In this document: piece after piece, positions 18,853-28,642 of the stretch
Layout of the letters: each line of letters starts with the position of its first letter
Numbering within the stretch: the first letter of the stretch is position 1
Source of the DNA: Fontibacterium subtropicum
GTDB lineage: Bacteria > Pseudomonadota > Alphaproteobacteria > Pelagibacterales > Pelagibacteraceae
Assembly: GCA_965235415.1 (NCBI GenBank)
Contig: CBDDXD010000002.1
Span: 186,001-250,000 of the forward strand
Length of the DNA: 64,000 bases
Reading direction: 5' to 3'
Notes under the pieces: model-generated
What the model was told of the DNA's origin: nothing
The model's input: only the letters and a program-made list of their open reading frames with translations
Databases searched by the model: none
Position numbers and translations under genes: made by a program

Positions 18853-19110
18853 ATGTCTGATCTAAAATATATTATCTTAGATAAAATTAAACAAAATATC
18901 GTATGTGAGAATCTTGAAGTGAACAATAAATCACATTTGCATCAACATCATGCTCAGTCACCAAAAAACAATAATAGTCATTTTGAAGTTATAATTTCTT
19001 CTACAGAACTTAAAAAATTAAAAACAATTGATGCACATAAAAAAATTTATGCAATTTTAAGCGAAGAGATGAAAAATATAATTCACTCTCTTGAAATAAA
19101 AATTAATTAA
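18853..19110 (+). CDS. bolA: BolA family protein
   Basis: An 85-residue BolA-like protein. HFEVIISS with its conserved His and the helix following it are visible, as is the C-terminal IHSLEIKI. BolA proteins bind [2Fe-2S] clusters with monothiol glutaredoxins. An internal His-rich stretch (HLHQHHAQ, about residues 28-35) is unusual. It is divergent from the J-protein gene with a 34-base gap, the usual alphaproteobacterial order, and overlaps the aroB stop by 8 bases on the other strand. Confidence 0.87.
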   Translation: MSDLKYIILDKIKQNIVCENLEVNNKSHLHQHHAQSPKNNNSHFEVIISSTELKKLKTIDAHKKIYAILSEEMKNIIHSLEIKIN

Positions 19111-20209
19111 ATTGCTCAATTAATGCAGGTTTAATATTTTTATTTAAGTCAGAAGCAAAAATTTTAGCCTTTCCAATTTTACTTAATAAAATTAAGTTAA
19201 TTTTAGAACCTGATATTTTTTTATCATGCTTCATATAATTAAAAATTTTATCTATATCTTTTTTATTAAAAATATTTTTAATTTGATAATTAATATTTAA
19301 TTTTCGATATAAATATTTTATACGTTGATGTTCTCTTATATTAAGCATTTTCATTTTGACAGACAAAGAAGATGCAATCATCATTCCATATAACACTGCT
19401 TCTCCATGAATAAGATCGTTTGAGTATTTTTTAACTGCTTCAAAAGCATGGGCAAATGTATGACCAAAATTAAGTATTGCTCTTAGATTTTTTTCTTTTT
19501 CATCTTTTTGCACAATAATTGCTTTGCTTTTGCAACTTTCCTTAATTGCATACATGAGTTGATTCATGTCGGTTAAATTGATTATTGCATGAGAATTTTT
19601 TTCTAACCAAGAAAAGAATTTTGCATTCATAATCAAAGCGTATTTTAAAATTTCAGCATAACCGGCAACTAAATGTCTATGAGGTAAACTTTTTAATGTT
19701 ATTGGATCTATTAAAACAAGCTTTGGCTGGTAAAAAGTTCCAATCATATTCTTGCCCTCATTAGAGTTAATTCCAGTCTTTCCACCTATGGAAGAATCTA
19801 CTTGGGCTAATAAAGTTGTTGGGATTTGAACAAAATTTACACCTCTTTTAAATATACTACTTGCAAAGCCTGATAAATCTCCAATAACTCCGCCACCTAA
19901 AGCAATTACACAGTCATCGCGATTAAAATTATACTTAAATAATTTTTTTATTATTGCGTTGGTAAAATTCATATTTTTTGATTTTTCACCAGCACTTAAT
20001 GTAAATAAGTATTTATTTTTAGATTTTATAGAAGATAAGACTAAGCGAATGTAAGATTTTGGAATATTTTTATCAGTAATTAATAAAAATTTTTTTGCTT
20101 TTGGAGCAATTTTTTTTATTTCAACCCCTGTGTTGTTTAATAAATTTTTACTAATAATAATTGGATAACTATTATTATTTAAATTAACTTTAATTGTTAT
20201 TTTTTTCAT
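19103..20209 (-). CDS. aroB: 3-Dehydroquinate synthase
   Basis: A 368-residue NAD-dependent enzyme of the shikimate pathway that cyclises DAHP to 3-dehydroquinate. ALGGGVIGDLSGFASSIFKR, QIPTTLLAQVDSSIGGKTG and LNFGHTFAHAFE with its metal-binding His residues are diagnostic. It overlaps aroK by 20 bases, so the two are coupled. Confidence 0.96.
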   Translation of the reverse strand: MKKITIKVNLNNNSYPIIISKNLLNNTGVEIKKIAPKAKKFLLITDKNIPKSYIRLVLSSIKSKNKYLFTLSAGEKSKNMNFTNAIIKKLFKYNFNRDDCVIALGGGVIGDLSGFASSIFKRGVNFVQIPTTLLAQVDSSIGGKTGINSNEGKNMIGTFYQPKLVLIDPITLKSLPHRHLVAGYAEILKYALIMNAKFFSWLEKNSHAIINLTDMNQLMYAIKESCKSKAIIVQKDEKEKNLRAILNFGHTFAHAFEAVKKYSNDLIHGEAVLYGMMIASSLSVKMKMLNIREHQRIKYLYRKLNINYQIKNIFNKKDIDKIFNYMKHDKKISGSKINLILLSKIGKAKIFASDLNKNIKPALIEQFN

Positions 20210-20714
20210 AAAAATTTACAATTTTTTCAACAATCTTATTCTTGCTATTTAAATTACAATTAATTTCGTAGTTGGCCAATTTATATATTGGATCTCTAGT
20301 CTTTTTTAAACTTTTAATACTTTTTTCAATATTATTTTGATCTACCATTGGTCTTTTTTTAGCATTACGCTTAATACGGCTAATAATCAAATCTTCATCC
20401 ATATTAAGCCAAATAGATAGATATTCTTTTAAAATTTTTTTTCTAATAACCTCATTAATAAATGCTCCACCACCAACAGAGATTATTTTTTCTTTATCAT
20501 TTTTAATTCTTAAAAAAATTTTTTCCTCTAGTTCTCTAAAATATTTTTCTCCATTTTTTTTAAAAATCTCAGCAATAGCAAGATTTGCGTCCTCTTCTAT
20601 TAATGCATCTGTATCTATGAACTCAATTTTTAATTTTTTTGCAACTTCTTTTCCAATGGTACTTTTGCCAGTACCCATCATTCCAACTAATACTAAGCTT
20701 TTATGCGTTGCCAT
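20190..20714 (-). CDS. aroK: Shikimate kinase
   Basis: A 174-residue P-loop kinase that phosphorylates shikimate. Walker A GMMGTGKS is at residues 11-18; the shikimate-binding FIDTDALIE, YFRELEEK and SVGGGAF are present, as is the lid RPMVDQ. It leads the aroK-aroB operon. Translation starts 59 bases from a divergent small membrane ORF. Confidence 0.95.
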   Translation of the reverse strand: MATHKSLVLVGMMGTGKSTIGKEVAKKLKIEFIDTDALIEEDANLAIAEIFKKNGEKYFRELEEKIFLRIKNDKEKIISVGGGAFINEVIRKKILKEYLSIWLNMDEDLIISRIKRNAKKRPMVDQNNIEKSIKSLKKTRDPIYKLANYEINCNLNSKNKIVEKIVNFYEKNNN

Positions 20715-20773
20715 TATTGAATGAATAATTTATTAACATAATTCTTATTGAAATATTATATAATTAATTTGTT

Positions 20774-20932
20774 ATGCCTTTTAAAACCTCAATACAAATT
20801 ATCTTAGCTATCATTGCTATCTTGATAGCCATTCTTTGTATTCTTTATTATTTTGGTTCAAAAGATATTGTTTTAGAAAAAACAAAAATTATTGAAAAGA
20901 TACCAGTAGAAAAATTAAATATAGTTAAATAA
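20774..20932 (+). CDS. Small single-pass membrane protein, 52 aa, unknown
   Basis: ATG at 20774 opens 52 codons to TAA at 20930-20932. Residues 7-27 form one strong transmembrane helix rich in Ile, Leu and Ala; the remaining 25 residues are charged (SKDIVLEKTKIIEKIPVEKL). It fills the gap between divergent aroK and the 3' end of malate synthase. There is no clear Shine-Dalgarno, but several solid genes here also lack one. It could be an N-terminal relic of a bitopic protein such as LptC. I do not recognise it. Confidence 0.45.
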   Translation: MPFKTSIQIILAIIAILIAILCILYYFGSKDIVLEKTKIIEKIPVEKLNIVK

Positions 20933-20937
20933 ATAGC

Positions 20938-22548
20938 TTATTTAGAAGCTTCCGATCTAACAATTTCGTTATAAGCAGGAACAGTTAAAAAATCTTCAAA
21001 TTGATTAGCAACCGACATTTCTTCAAACATTTTGGCTGCACGTTCATAATTTCCTTTTTTAAATTTCTGTTCACCAACTTCTTTTTTAATCTGGATCATT
21101 TCTTCTTTAACAATATTTTTGACATAATTAGGATCAATTGTTTTTCCATCAACAGTCTTACATTGATGTTTATTCCATTGCCAAACTTGTGCTCTTGAAA
21201 TTTCAGCCGTAGCAGCATCTTCCATTAAATTATAAAGAGGTACACATCCGTTTCCACCAAGCCATGCAGCTAAATATTGAATTCCTACAGAAATATTTTT
21301 TCTAAGCCCCTCCTCTGTAATGTCTCCTTTTTCAGCTAACAATAAATCTTTAGCTTCAATATTTATATTATTTGGAATTTTTCCAACTTGATTTGCTTGT
21401 GGCATTTTCTCATCAAACACATCTTTTGCAATTTTTACCAAACCGGGGTGAGCTACCCAAGTACCATCATGACCATCATTGGCCTCTCTTAATTTATCTT
21501 GTTTTACAGCGTCCATTGCTTTTTGATTTAAAGCCTCATTATCTTTTATTGGAATTTGAGCAGCCATCCCACCCATTGCATGGGCACCTCTTCGATGGCA
21601 GGTTTTAATCAATAGCAAACTATAAGATCTTAAAAAATGAGAAGTCATTTTAACGATAGATCGATCTGGTAACAGGAAATCTTTGAAGTTTTTAAATTTT
21701 TTAATGTAGCTAAAAATATAATCCCATCTTCCACAGTTTAGACCCACGATGTGATCTTTTAATTCAAATAAAATTTCGTCCATTTCGAAGGACGCAAGAA
21801 TTGTTTCAATTAGAACCGTTACTTTAATTGTTCCGTTCTTGATCCCTAATTTTTTTTGCGCTTCTATAAATACATCGTTCCAAAGTCTAGCTTCAAGGTG
21901 ACTTTCCATTTTTGGTAAATAGAAATAAGGACCCGTTCCATTTTGCAGAAGTTTTTTTGCATTATGATAAAAATAAATAGCAAAATCAAATATACCACCT
22001 GAACATTTTTCATTATCAATTAAAAAGTGGGCCTCATCTAAATGCCATCCTCTTGGTCTTACAATAAGGACAGCATGTTTTTCATTTAATTTATATTCTT
22101 TGCCAGAAGTCTTATCAGTGAAATTAATTTTTTTATTAATCGCATTTTTTAAATTAATTTGACCTTCAATAACGTTATTCCAAGCTGGCGTTGCTGAATC
22201 TTCAAGATCTGCCATGAAACAACTCGCTCCAGAATTAAGAGCATTGATAATCATTTTTTGATTAGTAGGGCCTGTAATCTCAACTCTGCGATCCTGTAAA
22301 TCTTTTGGGACACCTAAAATTTTCCAATCTTTTTCTCTAATGGATTTTGTCTCCTCTAAAAAATTAGGCCTCCAACCTCCGTCAATTTTTTTTTGGATTT
22401 CTTGTCTACGTTTTAATAACTCAAGTCTTCGAGGATTAAATTTTCTATGTAGATCAGCTACAAACTCTAAACAATCTAAAGTTAAAATTTCTTCAAATTC
22501 TCTAGAAATTTTTCCTGTTATAGTGGTATTTTTGGGAAAAGATTTCAT
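20938..22548 (-). CDS. aceB: Malate synthase A
   Basis: A 536-residue malate synthase that condenses glyoxylate with acetyl-CoA, the second step of the glyoxylate shunt. ADLEDSATPAWNN, LIVRPRGWHLDEAHF (active-site Arg), GLNCGRWDYIFSYIK and RAQVWQWNKH identify the A form rather than the longer G form. I chose ATG at 22548; a GTG at 22557 would add three residues. Its partner isocitrate lyase lies about 36 kb away at 58959-60233. No isocitrate-lyase-type TTTGTAAAT repeats are visible in the short upstream gap. Confidence 0.95.
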   Translation of the reverse strand: MKSFPKNTTITGKISREFEEILTLDCLEFVADLHRKFNPRRLELLKRRQEIQKKIDGGWRPNFLEETKSIREKDWKILGVPKDLQDRRVEITGPTNQKMIINALNSGASCFMADLEDSATPAWNNVIEGQINLKNAINKKINFTDKTSGKEYKLNEKHAVLIVRPRGWHLDEAHFLIDNEKCSGGIFDFAIYFYHNAKKLLQNGTGPYFYLPKMESHLEARLWNDVFIEAQKKLGIKNGTIKVTVLIETILASFEMDEILFELKDHIVGLNCGRWDYIFSYIKKFKNFKDFLLPDRSIVKMTSHFLRSYSLLLIKTCHRRGAHAMGGMAAQIPIKDNEALNQKAMDAVKQDKLREANDGHDGTWVAHPGLVKIAKDVFDEKMPQANQVGKIPNNINIEAKDLLLAEKGDITEEGLRKNISVGIQYLAAWLGGNGCVPLYNLMEDAATAEISRAQVWQWNKHQCKTVDGKTIDPNYVKNIVKEEMIQIKKEVGEQKFKKGNYERAAKMFEEMSVANQFEDFLTVPAYNEIVRSEASK

Positions 22549-22610
22549 ATAGACCACAATTTATATATAAACTTTATCCGAACTCAATATGTATAAAATA
22601 AAATTATTAA

Positions 22611-23717
22611 ATGAATTACTTAGATTTTGAAGACGACGTTAAAGCATTAGATCAAAGAGTTCAGGAATTAAAAGCTCCTTACTTTGCAAAAGGAATTACC
22701 GTTATTGAAAATCCCACAATTATTGACGCTGAAAGAAGATTAAATGAAGCGTTAGACAGAGCTTATGCAAATCTTAATCGTTGGCAAAAGACAAAAGTTG
22801 CAAGACACGAATTTAGACCACGTTCTATTCATTATATTCAAAAAATTTTTCCAGATTTTACAAATTTATCTGGAGATCGATTATATGGAGAAGATCAATC
22901 AGTGTTAGCAGGATTTGCAACTCTTGATGGGATTTCCGTTTTAGTTATTGGTCAAGAAAAAGGAAATGACACTCAATCTAGAATTCAAAGAAATTTTGGA
23001 ATGATGAGACCAGAAGGTTATCGCAAAAGCATGCGCTTAATGAATCTTGCAGATAGATTAAATATTCCAATTATAACATTTATCGATACTCCGGGCGCTT
23101 ATCCTGGAAAAGGAGCAGAGGAGCGTGGTCAAGCAGAGGCTATTGCAAAATGTATTGAGTGTTGTCTTAATGTAAAAGTTCCAATGATTTCTGTGGTTAT
23201 AGGAGAGGGCGGCTCAGGAGGAGCTATAGCACTTGCAACTGCTAATAAAGTTTTAATGTTAGAATATTCTGTATATTCAGTAATATCCCCTGAAGGATGT
23301 GCATCTATTCTTTGGCGTGATCCAAAAAAGGCAAAAGAAGCCGCGGAGGCCATGAAGATTTCTGCGCAAGATTTGTTTGAAAATAAAATTATAGATGAAA
23401 TTATTAAGGAGCCAAAAGGTGGGGCGCACAGAAATCATGATGAAGTGGTTGCAAATGTTACAATGAGTATTAAAAAAAATTTAAATGAATTAATCCAAAT
23501 TTCTCCGGAAGAACTTATTTATCAACGAAAAAATAGATTTTTAAGTATAGGAAGAGACGTCATGATTACTAAAGAAGAATTTTATAAAGATACTCATATT
23601 AACACAGTTGCTTTTAACCCGTTTAATTGGAAATTATTACTTCAGAATAATCGTAGATTAGTTGCAACGGCTGTTGTGATTATAATTTTATTTATTTTAG
23701 CCTTAATTTTTGCTTAA
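22611..23717 (+). CDS. accA: Acetyl-CoA carboxylase carboxyltransferase subunit alpha with a C-terminal membrane segment
   Basis: Residues 1 to about 318 are a complete AccA, the subunit that moves the carboxyl group from carboxybiotin to acetyl-CoA for fatty acid synthesis. RIQRNFGMMRPEGYRKSMRL, FIDTPGAYPGKGAEERGQ and GEGGSGGAIAL are diagnostic. AccA normally stops soon after the RFLSIGR stretch seen here near 305-315. This one continues about 50 residues and ends in a strong hydrophobic helix (about 350-368, VATAVVIIILFILALIFA) after a basic RR. That resembles a tail anchor. The last 15 bases overlap the convergent secA 3' end. accD is not in the window. Confidence 0.93.
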   Translation: MNYLDFEDDVKALDQRVQELKAPYFAKGITVIENPTIIDAERRLNEALDRAYANLNRWQKTKVARHEFRPRSIHYIQKIFPDFTNLSGDRLYGEDQSVLAGFATLDGISVLVIGQEKGNDTQSRIQRNFGMMRPEGYRKSMRLMNLADRLNIPIITFIDTPGAYPGKGAEERGQAEAIAKCIECCLNVKVPMISVVIGEGGSGGAIALATANKVLMLEYSVYSVISPEGCASILWRDPKKAKEAAEAMKISAQDLFENKIIDEIIKEPKGGAHRNHDEVVANVTMSIKKNLNELIQISPEELIYQRKNRFLSIGRDVMITKEEFYKDTHINTVAFNPFNWKLLLQNNRRLVATAVVIIILFILALIFA

Positions 23718-26288
23718 AGCACCACAGCAATTTTTATATTTTTTACCAGAACCACAAGTACAAGAAGCATTCCTAGAGATTTTTTCTTGAACAGAAGTTT
23801 GCTGAGTCTGTGGTGGGCTATTTTCTTTTGTCACCTGAATATTAATTAAAAACATAATTAAATTTTCTTTAATTTTTGAAAGTAGATCTTTAAACAAATT
23901 AAAACTTTCTCTCTTATATTCATCTAATGGATTTTTTTGACCATATCCTCTAAGACCGATGACTTGTCTTAATTGCTCAAGATATTGTAAGTGGTTTCTC
24001 CATTCATAATCAAGATTTTGCAGAAAAATTCGCTTCTCAACATCTTTATTAATTTCATCTCCTGCTGTAGCAATTCTTGAATTTCTTCTTTGATCAAAGT
24101 AATTTTTTAAGAAATCTTTTTGCTCAGTACTACTTTTTGAAAGCCAGGAATTAAAATCATTATCTTCAATTTTAGTTCCACATAAACGCTCTGTTTTTGT
24201 TTTAATTAATTTTTTTGTATTTATGTCAGCGCTGTCCCTATAATTATGTATTTCACTGATTAGATTTTCTACAATTTCATCAAAGATATCATTTACTACA
24301 TTGTAAATATTTTGATTTCTTATTACTCCCAATCTTTGTTCAAAAATTACTTTTCTTTGATCATTCATTACATCGTCAAACTGTAGTAAAGTTTTTCTGA
24401 TATCAAAGTTTCTTCCCTCAACTTTTTGTTGTGCTTTTTCCAAAGCTTTATTGATCCAAGGATGATCAATTGACTCTCCTTCTTTAAGACCTAGTTTTTG
24501 TAACATAAAATCAATTTTTTCAGATCCGAAAATTCTCATTAAATCATCTTGTAAGCTTAAATAAAAAATAGAGGCACCCATATCGCCCTGTCTTCCCGTT
24601 CTGCCTCTTAACTGATTGTCAATTCTTCTACTTTCATGACGTTCTGTTCCAATAACAAATAATCCACCACTAGCTAATACTTTAGCTTTTTCTTCTTCAT
24701 GCTCTTGTTTAGTTTTTTCAACTAAAACTTTGTCATTAGTTCCGCCTTCTTTAATTTTTAGATCTAAATTACCCCCAAGTTGAATATCGGTTCCTCTGCC
24801 AGCCATGTTTGTTGCGATCGTGACTGCACCAATTCTTCCTGCTTGAGCAATAATATTTGCTTCTTGTTCGTGAAATTTAGCATTTAGAACATTATGTTTT
24901 ATTGATTCTTGTTTTAAAATTTTTGAAATTCTTTCAGATTTTTCGATACTAGTAGTCCCGATTAAAACAGGCTGTTTTTTTTCATTAGCAGATATAATTT
25001 GTTTTACAATTGCATCAAATTTTTCTTTTTCAGTTCTAAAAATTTTATCATTAAAATCTTTTCTAACCATGGGTCTATTTGTTGGTACCTCCACCACATC
25101 TAATTTATAAATTTGATAAAATTCTTCAGCCTCCGTCATCGCAGTTCCGGTCATGCCTGAAAGTTTTTCGTATAATCTAAAATAATTTTGAAATGTTATT
25201 GAAGCTAAAGTTTGATTTTCATTTTGGATTTGAACGCCTTCCTTTGCTTCGATTGCTTGATGTAAACCGTCAGAATATCTTCTACCTTCCATAATACGAC
25301 CTGTAAATTCATCAATAATATAAATTTGATTATCTTTTACGATGTAATCTTTGTCTTTAGTGAAAAGCATATTTGCTTTTAAAGACTGATTAATATGATG
25401 AACGATAGATAAATTTTGTGGATCATAGAAATTAGCTCCTTTTAATAAATTTATTTTTTTTAATTTATCCTCAATAAAATCTATTCCTTTTTCAGTCAGC
25501 AAGGCGCTTCGATCTTTTTCATCAATATCATAATGTTCTTTGCTTAATTGATTAACTAATTTGTTGCATAAAAAATATTGGGAAGAGTTATCTTCTGTTG
25601 GCCCAGAAATAATTAAAGGAGTTCTAGCTTCATCAATTAAAATACTATCTACTTCATCAACAATACAAAAATAATGTTTTCTTTGTACCATCTCAGCAAG
25701 AGAATATTTCATGTTATCTCTTAAATAATCAAATCCAAACTCATTGTTGGTTCCGTATGTAATGTCACATTCGTATTGAGCTTTTCTACTAACATCGTCG
25801 ATACCATTTATGATACAGCCAACGCTTACTCCTAAAAAATTATAGATTTTTGACATCCATTCAGAGTCACGTTTTGCAAGATAATCGTTCACTGTTACAA
25901 CATGGACACCTTTTTCTGTTAAGCTGTTTAAATAAGCAGGTAAAGTCGCAACTAATGTTTTTCCCTCTCCAGTTTTCATTTCTGAAATGTTGCCTTGATG
26001 AAGAATAATTCCCCCAAGCAATTGCACATCAAAATGTCTTTGTCCTATAGTTCTAACACTAGCTTCACGAACGCAAGCAAAAGCTTCTGGCAAAATTTTA
26101 TTTAAGTTTTCCCCATTTTTAATTCTTTTTTTAAATTCCTGCGTTTTATTCTTCAATTCTTGATCTGAAAGTTTTTGGATTTCTGGTTCTAATGAATTAA
26201 TTTTTTGAACTAGCGGCTGTATTTCTACAAGCTTACGCTCATTAGATGTTTTAAATAATTTTTTTAAAATGTTTAAACCAGGTATCAT
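23703..26288 (-). CDS. secA: Preprotein translocase ATPase SecA
   Basis: An 861-residue motor that drives unfolded preproteins through SecYEG. Walker A is MKTGEGKTLVA, Walker B region VDEVDSILIDEARTPLIISGP, then TNMAGRGTDIQLGG and RGRTGRQGD in the second ATPase domain. The C-terminus has the zinc-binding SEC-C tail CTCGSGKKYKNCCG that contacts SecB. It is full length. In many alphaproteobacteria a parvulin-type gene lies between secA and argJ; here argJ is the immediate divergent neighbour. Confidence 0.97.
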   Translation of the reverse strand: MIPGLNILKKLFKTSNERKLVEIQPLVQKINSLEPEIQKLSDQELKNKTQEFKKRIKNGENLNKILPEAFACVREASVRTIGQRHFDVQLLGGIILHQGNISEMKTGEGKTLVATLPAYLNSLTEKGVHVVTVNDYLAKRDSEWMSKIYNFLGVSVGCIINGIDDVSRKAQYECDITYGTNNEFGFDYLRDNMKYSLAEMVQRKHYFCIVDEVDSILIDEARTPLIISGPTEDNSSQYFLCNKLVNQLSKEHYDIDEKDRSALLTEKGIDFIEDKLKKINLLKGANFYDPQNLSIVHHINQSLKANMLFTKDKDYIVKDNQIYIIDEFTGRIMEGRRYSDGLHQAIEAKEGVQIQNENQTLASITFQNYFRLYEKLSGMTGTAMTEAEEFYQIYKLDVVEVPTNRPMVRKDFNDKIFRTEKEKFDAIVKQIISANEKKQPVLIGTTSIEKSERISKILKQESIKHNVLNAKFHEQEANIIAQAGRIGAVTIATNMAGRGTDIQLGGNLDLKIKEGGTNDKVLVEKTKQEHEEEKAKVLASGGLFVIGTERHESRRIDNQLRGRTGRQGDMGASIFYLSLQDDLMRIFGSEKIDFMLQKLGLKEGESIDHPWINKALEKAQQKVEGRNFDIRKTLLQFDDVMNDQRKVIFEQRLGVIRNQNIYNVVNDIFDEIVENLISEIHNYRDSADINTKKLIKTKTERLCGTKIEDNDFNSWLSKSSTEQKDFLKNYFDQRRNSRIATAGDEINKDVEKRIFLQNLDYEWRNHLQYLEQLRQVIGLRGYGQKNPLDEYKRESFNLFKDLLSKIKENLIMFLINIQVTKENSPPQTQQTSVQEKISRNASCTCGSGKKYKNCCGALSKN

Positions 26289-26370
26289 TTTGAGATATTA
26301 TTACAGATAAATTAAATAGTATAAATTTAGCAACTACCTTATAACTGAAAAAATAGTAAATAAAATACAC

Positions 26371-27633
26371 ATGACCACGCTATTTCAAAACTTTTTTAAG
26401 AAAAAACAACTTAATAGAGTTACCAAAGATTTTCCTGAAATGCCAAGCATTGATGGATTGGAGATTTCTACAGTAAGTGCAGGTTTGTATAATACAAACA
26501 GAGATGATGTGAGTTTATTTTATTTTCCAGATGGGGCAATATTTTCAGGAGTTTATACAAAATCTTCGACAAGATCTGTTTGTATTGATTGGAATATTAA
26601 GGCGAATAAAAAAGATGTTAGAGCTTTATTGGTAAATACTAGAAACGCAAATGCGTATACTGGTAAGCAGGGACTCAACAGTATTATTGAATTATCAAAA
26701 TTTTTTTCAGATAAAAAAAAAATTTCAAATAAACAAATTTTATTTGCTTCCACTGGCGTGATTGGTCAACCATTTCCACTAGCAAAAGTTAAATTAGCTC
26801 TACCTAATTTAATTGAAAAATTAAAAAAACCCATAAAGTTAACTTGGATTAAGCAAGCTTTATCTATTATGACTACAGACACATTTGGAAAAATGAGCTG
26901 TGCAGCTGTCCAAACCAATAAAGATTTTATAAATATAGCAGGCATTGCAAAAGGTTCAGGAATGATAGCGCCAAATATGGCAACGATGTTTGGTTTTATT
27001 TTTACTGATGCAAATATTTCTCAAGAAGTTCTTAGCAAAATGTTGAAAAGAAATACCGAAAATACATTCAATGCGATTACAGTAGATGGAGATACTTCAA
27101 CAAATGACATGGTTTTAGTTTTTTCAACTAAAAAGGCCAAGAACAGAATTATTAATGATATTAATTCTAAAGCTGCAAAAGATTTTGAAAAAGCACTTTA
27201 TGAGGTGATGTTGGATCTTTCAAAACAAGTTGTTTTAGATGGGGAAGGTGCTAAAAAATTTCTTACTATAAATGTAACAGGTGCTTCAAGTGATAAATTT
27301 GCAAAAGAAGTTGCCATGTCTATTGGAAACTCTCCTCTTGTTAAAACTGCCCTTGCAGGAAGTGATCCAAATTGGGGTAGAATTTTAATGGCAGTTGGTA
27401 AAACTAATGAAAGAGTAAAAAAAGAAAAAATTGAAATTAAAATAGGAGATTCTTTAATTACAAAATATGGAATGCAGGTACCAAGTTATGATGAACAAAA
27501 AGTAAAAAATTATATGCTTGGGGATGATATTGTTTTTGATGTGAATTTAAATTTAGGTAAGGGAAAATTTACCGCTTATACTTGCGATTTTAATGCAGAA
27601 TATATTTCTATTAATGCAGATTATAGATCTTAA
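26371..27633 (+). CDS. argJ: Glutamate N-acetyltransferase/ornithine acetyltransferase ArgJ
   Basis: A 420-residue arginine-pathway enzyme that moves the acetyl group from N-acetylornithine to glutamate. The self-cleavage site is at T205 in APNMATMFGF, preceded by KGSGMIAP. NGDTSTND-like VDGDTSTNDM and ALAGSDPNWGRI are family hallmarks. The gene is convergent with the iron-exporter gene, with no space between them. Confidence 0.95.
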   Translation: MTTLFQNFFKKKQLNRVTKDFPEMPSIDGLEISTVSAGLYNTNRDDVSLFYFPDGAIFSGVYTKSSTRSVCIDWNIKANKKDVRALLVNTRNANAYTGKQGLNSIIELSKFFSDKKKISNKQILFASTGVIGQPFPLAKVKLALPNLIEKLKKPIKLTWIKQALSIMTTDTFGKMSCAAVQTNKDFINIAGIAKGSGMIAPNMATMFGFIFTDANISQEVLSKMLKRNTENTFNAITVDGDTSTNDMVLVFSTKKAKNRIINDINSKAAKDFEKALYEVMLDLSKQVVLDGEGAKKFLTINVTGASSDKFAKEVAMSIGNSPLVKTALAGSDPNWGRILMAVGKTNERVKKEKIEIKIGDSLITKYGMQVPSYDEQKVKNYMLGDDIVFDVNLNLGKGKFTAYTCDFNAEYISINADYRS

Positions 27634-28611
27634 TTAGCCTGTTCCAATAAGAATTCCAGCAGCAAGAACTAATGCACCCCCCACAACAACTTGAAGGGCT
27701 GCTCTAAAAAATGGAGCTTCCATATATTTATTTTGAATCCAAACAATCGCCCAAAGTTCAAAGAATACTACTATCATTGCTATAATAGTTGCTGTCCAAA
27801 AATGTGGAATTAAATATGGAAGTGCATGTCCTAATCCACCAACTGCAGTCATAACTCCAGAGGAGATACCACGTTTTAGAGGTGAGCCTCTGCCAGATAT
27901 TGCACCATCATCTGACACAGCTTCAGTTAAGCCCATAGATATTCCAGCTCCAATAGATGCTGCAAGGCCTACAATAAATGTTGTCCAAGTATTTTGTGTT
28001 GCAAATGCTGTTGCAAAGATTGGAGCTAATGTTGAAACAGAGCCATCCATTAATCCTGCTAATCCAGGCTGAACCCACGTTAAAATAAATTGTCTTTTAG
28101 AGGTTCTCTCCTCAATTTCTTTTGCATCACCACTCGCATGTGATTCTATTAATTTATCCGCGACAGTAGTATGACCCGCTTCAGCCGCAGCAAGATCACC
28201 AAGTAATTTTCTAGTTCCAGCATCCGATGTTGCTTGAGCAGCTTTTATGTAAAAATTATATGCATCTCTTTCCATCATTTCAGACTCTAATCTAATCCTA
28301 TCAATACTTAGATTTTTCATCAGCCAGACTGGTTTTCTTGCATAAAAACCTGAAACATGTTCTCTTCTTATAAGAGGAATATTTTCACCAAATCTTGATT
28401 GAAATTTAGCAATTAAAACTTTTCTATGACCGTCCTCAACTCTTGCCATATCTAAAAAAATCTTTGCAGAGTCTGGATAGTCTTTCTTTAAATTTTCAGC
28501 GTAGCTTCTATAAATCGAAGCATCATCTTCCTCAGAAGAAATTGCTAATGCTAATATTTCTTTTTCAGAAAGATCTGAAAATCTTCTTCTATAACTAAAG
28601 CCAGGTATCAT
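27634..28611 (-). CDS. mbfA: MbfA: ferritin-like domain fused to a VIT1/CCC1 iron transporter
   Basis: A 325-residue membrane protein. The N-terminal 160 residues are a ferritin/rubrerythrin-type four-helix domain with EEDDASIY, RVEDGH, EMMERDAYNF and AAAEAGH supplying the di-iron ligands. The C-terminal half is a five-helix VIT1/CCC1 transporter (GLAGLMDGSVSTLAPIFA, GAGISMGLTEAVSDDG). Rhizobial MbfA exports iron and protects from iron and peroxide stress, usually under Irr. It follows the FTR1-type permease gene by 31 bases, so import and export genes are co-transcribed. Confidence 0.9.
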   Translation of the reverse strand: MIPGFSYRRRFSDLSEKEILALAISSEEDDASIYRSYAENLKKDYPDSAKIFLDMARVEDGHRKVLIAKFQSRFGENIPLIRREHVSGFYARKPVWLMKNLSIDRIRLESEMMERDAYNFYIKAAQATSDAGTRKLLGDLAAAEAGHTTVADKLIESHASGDAKEIEERTSKRQFILTWVQPGLAGLMDGSVSTLAPIFATAFATQNTWTTFIVGLAASIGAGISMGLTEAVSDDGAISGRGSPLKRGISSGVMTAVGGLGHALPYLIPHFWTATIIAMIVVFFELWAIVWIQNKYMEAPFFRAALQVVVGGALVLAAGILIGTG

Positions 28612-28642
28612 TAATATTAATTACTAATTTTAAATTTATAAA

